Shown: positions 61,500 through 64,000 of the stretch, in pieces
How positions within the stretch are numbered: the first letter of the stretch is position 1
How the letters are laid out: every line of letters begins with the position of its first letter
NCBI GenBank assembly: GCA_964621615.1
Contig: CAZUMW010000004.1
Span: 1 to 64,000, forward strand
From: CAZUMW01 sp964621615
GTDB taxonomy: Bacteria > Desulfobacterota > WTBG01 > CAIYCZ01 > CAIRTM01
Direction of reading: 5' to 3'
DNA length: 64,000 nucleotides
Translations under genes and position numbers: made by a program
The notes under the pieces: model-generated
Database searches by the model: none
Seen by the model: only the letters and a program-made list of their open reading frames with translations
What the model was told of the DNA's origin: nothing

Positions 61500-62750
61500 A
61501 TGACCTATTACGAAAAAAAGCCGCCTAAAAAATTTTTCGAAACAACCCTTGCAGACTATCGTGATATGCTCTGGGGCTGTGCGCGCTGTAACTGGTGCCA
61601 GAACCAGTGGGGGTGGAATGTTAAAAGTGCAGAATATTCTGAAATATGCCCGGCATTCCATGAATACAGAATTTTTCCCTATTCAGGCATGGGTAAAATG
61701 CATATCGCCCGCGCTCTTCTTGAAGGCGATTTTGAGTATGAAGACGACCCTGATGTTATCAGGTTTTTTTATACCTGCACGACCTGCGGCGCCTGTGAAA
61801 TGAATTGCCAGCGCCTGCAGGACAAGGAGCCGCTGAAAGTAAATGAAACGCTGCGCGCACAATTTGTCCGTGACGGTATCGGCCCGATGCCCGAGCACCG
61901 GACGCTCATTAAAAGCGTCAAAAACTATGATAACCCCTGGATGCAGCCCCGATCGCAAAGAAACCGCTGGTCTCGCAAATTAGCCATAAAAGACATCGCC
62001 AAGGAGCCGGCTGAAACGCTGTATTTTGTCGGCTGCACAACCGCCTTTGACAACACCCAATGGCACGTTGCTCAAAACACCGCTTATCTGCTGCAGCAGG
62101 CGGGTGTCGATCTCGGCATGCTGGGGAAAAACGAAATATGCTGCGGAAGCCCCGTTGCCCGTATTGGCGATCGCGATACATTTATCCAGCTTGCCTCACG
62201 AAATATTGACCTTTTGAACAAAACCGGCGCATCTGAAATTGTCACCTTCTGCCCGGGCTGTTACCGTGCCCTTAAATACGACTACAGCGAAATTCCGGGC
62301 GCTCCCGAGCTGAAGCCGAAAGTGTTTCATACAACTGAATACATGAACAATCTCATTGCATCAGAAAAGCTCCACCTGAAACAGGCGGTGCCGATGAAAG
62401 TAACCTGGCACGACCCGTGTCATCTAGGCAGGCACTGCGGCATTTATGATGCACCGCGCGCTATTCTGAGCGCTATCCCCGGCATTGAGCTTCTTGAAAT
62501 GGAGCGCATCAAGGATCAATCGTGGTGCTGCGGCGGCGGCGGCGGAGCGCGAACCGCATTTATCGATTTTGCGCTGAAAACGGCTGCCAAGCGCATCGAC
62601 GAGGCGCGCAAAACCGGTGCCGGCGCAATCGTAACGTCATGTCCGTTTTGCGAGCAAAACATCGGGGATGCACTCAATACCATGAATGATCCGCTCGGTT
62701 TATTTGACCTCACGGATCTTCTCATAAAGTCCATATCCTCCGAGGAATAA
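61500..62750 (+). CDS. Fe-S protein with two CCG domains (HdrD/GlcF-like)
   Basis: A 416-residue electron-transfer protein. The N-terminal half has ferredoxin-like cysteines (CARCNWCQNQWGW; CTTCGACEMNCQRLQ). The C-terminal half has two CCG domains: CCGSPVAR with CPGCYRAL, and DPCHLGRHC with WCCGGGGGAR, which bind a noncubane cluster in HdrB-like proteins and occur in GlcF. ATG 61500 is preferred, as GAGGTG precedes it. The spacing of the first cysteine set is unusual. It probably passes electrons from the flavoproteins to quinone or a disulfide. Confidence 0.9.
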   Translation: MTYYEKKPPKKFFETTLADYRDMLWGCARCNWCQNQWGWNVKSAEYSEICPAFHEYRIFPYSGMGKMHIARALLEGDFEYEDDPDVIRFFYTCTTCGACEMNCQRLQDKEPLKVNETLRAQFVRDGIGPMPEHRTLIKSVKNYDNPWMQPRSQRNRWSRKLAIKDIAKEPAETLYFVGCTTAFDNTQWHVAQNTAYLLQQAGVDLGMLGKNEICCGSPVARIGDRDTFIQLASRNIDLLNKTGASEIVTFCPGCYRALKYDYSEIPGAPELKPKVFHTTEYMNNLIASEKLHLKQAVPMKVTWHDPCHLGRHCGIYDAPRAILSAIPGIELLEMERIKDQSWCCGGGGGARTAFIDFALKTAAKRIDEARKTGAGAIVTSCPFCEQNIGDALNTMNDPLGLFDLTDLLIKSISSEE

Positions 62751-62769
62751 ATTTCACGGGAGAACCGGC

Positions 62770-64000
62770 ATGAAAAAAAAGGTTATACAGAAAAAATTGC
62801 CCCGGGAAGTATTCAATGCGCTCGGCAGCGTTGTCGGGAAGGATTGGATACATGAGCAGCGAAGCGTTGTTGAAACATATAGCAAGCTATCAATTGAAGC
62901 AGGCAGCTTCCTGAAAAAACATGATAAAGACCCCCATGTCCTCCCGGCCTGCGTGGTGCTTCCCGCCTCCACCGAAGACGTTCAGGCGATAGTCAAAATA
63001 TGCAACAGGCATGCAATACCGTTTGTCCCGTTCACCAACGGTCAGGTATTCTGCAACCCGACAAACGAGTCTCCAACGCTTATTATACATTTTTCCCGCA
63101 TGAACCGCATAGTTCACATAGACACGCAGAATATGTCTGCAACCCTTGAGCCGTATGTTGACTACGGGCAGCTGCAGGCAGAAGCCATGAAGCGCGGGCT
63201 CTGGAACGGCGGCAGCCCCCTGGCAACCTCACTGTGCAAGCTTGCCTCGCAATTTGCATTTGCAGGCCTGTGGCAGACCGATTTAAAGTACGGGCTTTTA
63301 AACAGAAATATTGTAAGCGTTAAAATGGTTCTGCCCGACGGCGAAGTACTCATGACCGGCTCGCGATGCGTTCCCAGGGCGGGTGATTTCTGGGAATACG
63401 GACCCGGCCCCGATCTGCTCGGGCTGCAGCGCGCCGGCGTCGGCACCAACGGCATTGTTACTGAAATAACCGTCAAGCTGCACCCATGGGTTGGTGACAG
63501 CGCGTTCCCCGAGCTCCCGGCAGGCCGGCCAAGCCTTGTCGACGCCCATGAGCCCAGGTATGACAACCCCCCTGCCCCGCTTAAGAATCACAGGCTGCAC
63601 TGGATTGAATTTCCTGACTTCAAAACACAGATAACTACAATGCGAGAAATCGCTCATTCAGGCATAGCAATCGGCCTTAATGCAACCGGCGTATATTCCG
63701 CCTTCTATTGCTCGCAGACTCAGGATATGACGGTCCAGCGCTGCAAAGACAAATTCTTCCCTGACTGGAACTGCTATGTTATTTGTGCGAATATAACCTC
63801 TGAAAAGCAGATAGATTACGAAGAGGAAGTGCTTAGGGAAATACTACGCGAATGCGGCGGCCATATTATAACAGCCGAAGAGAAGCCCGATGTCATTGAG
63901 GCATTAAAGCCGTGGAACTATGATTGCATCCGCCACTCAACCGGTTACCGGATGAATAGAAAAATGTATGCAAATGCATGGCTGCCCGTCGGTCCGATAG
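62770..64000 (+). CDS. Second FAD-linked oxidase, 3' truncated by the window edge
   Basis: The frame is open from ATG 62770 through the last base, giving at least 410 residues. It is a second VAO-type flavoprotein: VVLPASTEDVQAIVKICNRH, PFTNGQVFCNPTNES, and GLQRAGVGTNGIVTEITVKL. Homology to the gene at 59942 is clear but distant. Two flavoproteins on either side of an Fe-S protein resemble glycolate-oxidase GlcDEF and related 2-hydroxyacid dehydrogenases. The stop lies outside the window. It starts 19 nt after the Fe-S gene. Confidence 0.85.
   Translation, partial: MKKKVIQKKLPREVFNALGSVVGKDWIHEQRSVVETYSKLSIEAGSFLKKHDKDPHVLPACVVLPASTEDVQAIVKICNRHAIPFVPFTNGQVFCNPTNESPTLIIHFSRMNRIVHIDTQNMSATLEPYVDYGQLQAEAMKRGLWNGGSPLATSLCKLASQFAFAGLWQTDLKYGLLNRNIVSVKMVLPDGEVLMTGSRCVPRAGDFWEYGPGPDLLGLQRAGVGTNGIVTEITVKLHPWVGDSAFPELPAGRPSLVDAHEPRYDNPPAPLKNHRLHWIEFPDFKTQITTMREIAHSGIAIGLNATGVYSAFYCSQTQDMTVQRCKDKFFPDWNCYVICANITSEKQIDYEEEVLREILRECGGHIITAEEKPDVIEALKPWNYDCIRHSTGYRMNRKMYANAWLPVGPI

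Noticed and set aside
1..64000. CRISPR arrays, tRNA and rRNA genes, insertion sequences
   Set aside because: No regularly spaced repeats, tRNA T-loop patterns, rRNA segments or transposase-like proteins were recognised by eye; a tRNA or covariance-model search would settle it.

Overview
The window reads as a chromosomal segment of an anaerobic Gram-negative bacterium, most like Desulfobacterota and related deltaproteobacterial lineages. The reasons are indirect but agree: an ispE-prs-rplY-pth run, a complete siroheme-dependent (Ahb) heme operon instead of the protoporphyrin route, a membrane pyrophosphatase, an outer membrane (secretin, MlaA, RlpA), a NifA-type sigma54 activator beside glnA, and a COG1900/NIL-ferredoxin pair for sulfide-based thiol synthesis. 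No rRNA, tRNA, CRISPR array, insertion sequence or phage gene was recognised. Coding density is high and no foreign island is obvious.

Layout. 0.3-5.6 kb (+): ispE, prs, rplY, pth and hppA, closed by a bidirectional terminator. 5.7-20.1 kb (-): one long operon led by ychF and then met8-like, hemA, hemC, cobA-hemD, ahbC, ahbD, ahbA, ahbB, hemL and hemB, followed by type II secretion genes gspM and gspD and a small membrane protein. 20.4-30.1 kb: a chemoreceptor, a histone-deacetylase-family amidohydrolase, a polytopic glycosyltransferase-like protein, an RlpA lipoprotein, GtrA, a GspC-like protein with a lysine-rich tail, surE, an NlpD-like LytM protein and an unknown membrane protein. 30.7-36.3 kb: a ferrochelatase-like lipoprotein facing a minus-strand operon of a 28-residue basic protein, queH, comA, comB, comD, comE and a radical SAM gene. 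36.5-43 kb: an HTH protein, a mannose-1-phosphate guanylyltransferase, PilZ, mlaA, rplM-rpsI, argC and a DUF6485 protein. 41.9-47.8 kb (-): purF-carB-carA. 48.2-55.5 kb (+): NifA-like regulator, glnA, glnE. 55.5-64 kb: NIL-ferredoxin, COG1900 enzyme, pgl, a GAF/HD-GYP protein and a FAD/Fe-S/FAD 2-hydroxyacid-oxidase-like cluster that runs off the right edge.

How the genes work together. The heme operon covers hemA, hemL, hemB, hemC and hemD, then siroheme formation (CobA, Met8-like) and conversion of siroheme to heme b by AhbA/B, AhbC and AhbD. The nitrogen block joins a NifA-like activator, a glutamine synthetase with a good sigma54 promoter, and its adenylyltransferase, which carries an unusual ACT-like N-terminal extension.

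The most unusual content is the comA-comB-comD-comE operon. It is the phosphoenolpyruvate-plus-sulfite route to sulfoacetaldehyde known from methanogen coenzyme M synthesis, and is coupled by an ATGA overlap to a radical SAM gene. The COG1900/NIL-ferredoxin pair 20 kb away does aldehyde-to-thiol chemistry, so the window holds a plausible but unproven set for making coenzyme M or another C2/C3 sulfonate in a bacterium. Only a sulfolactate dehydrogenase is not evident. A second surprise is a lipid-anchored HemH-like chelatase in a genome whose heme route does not need HemH.
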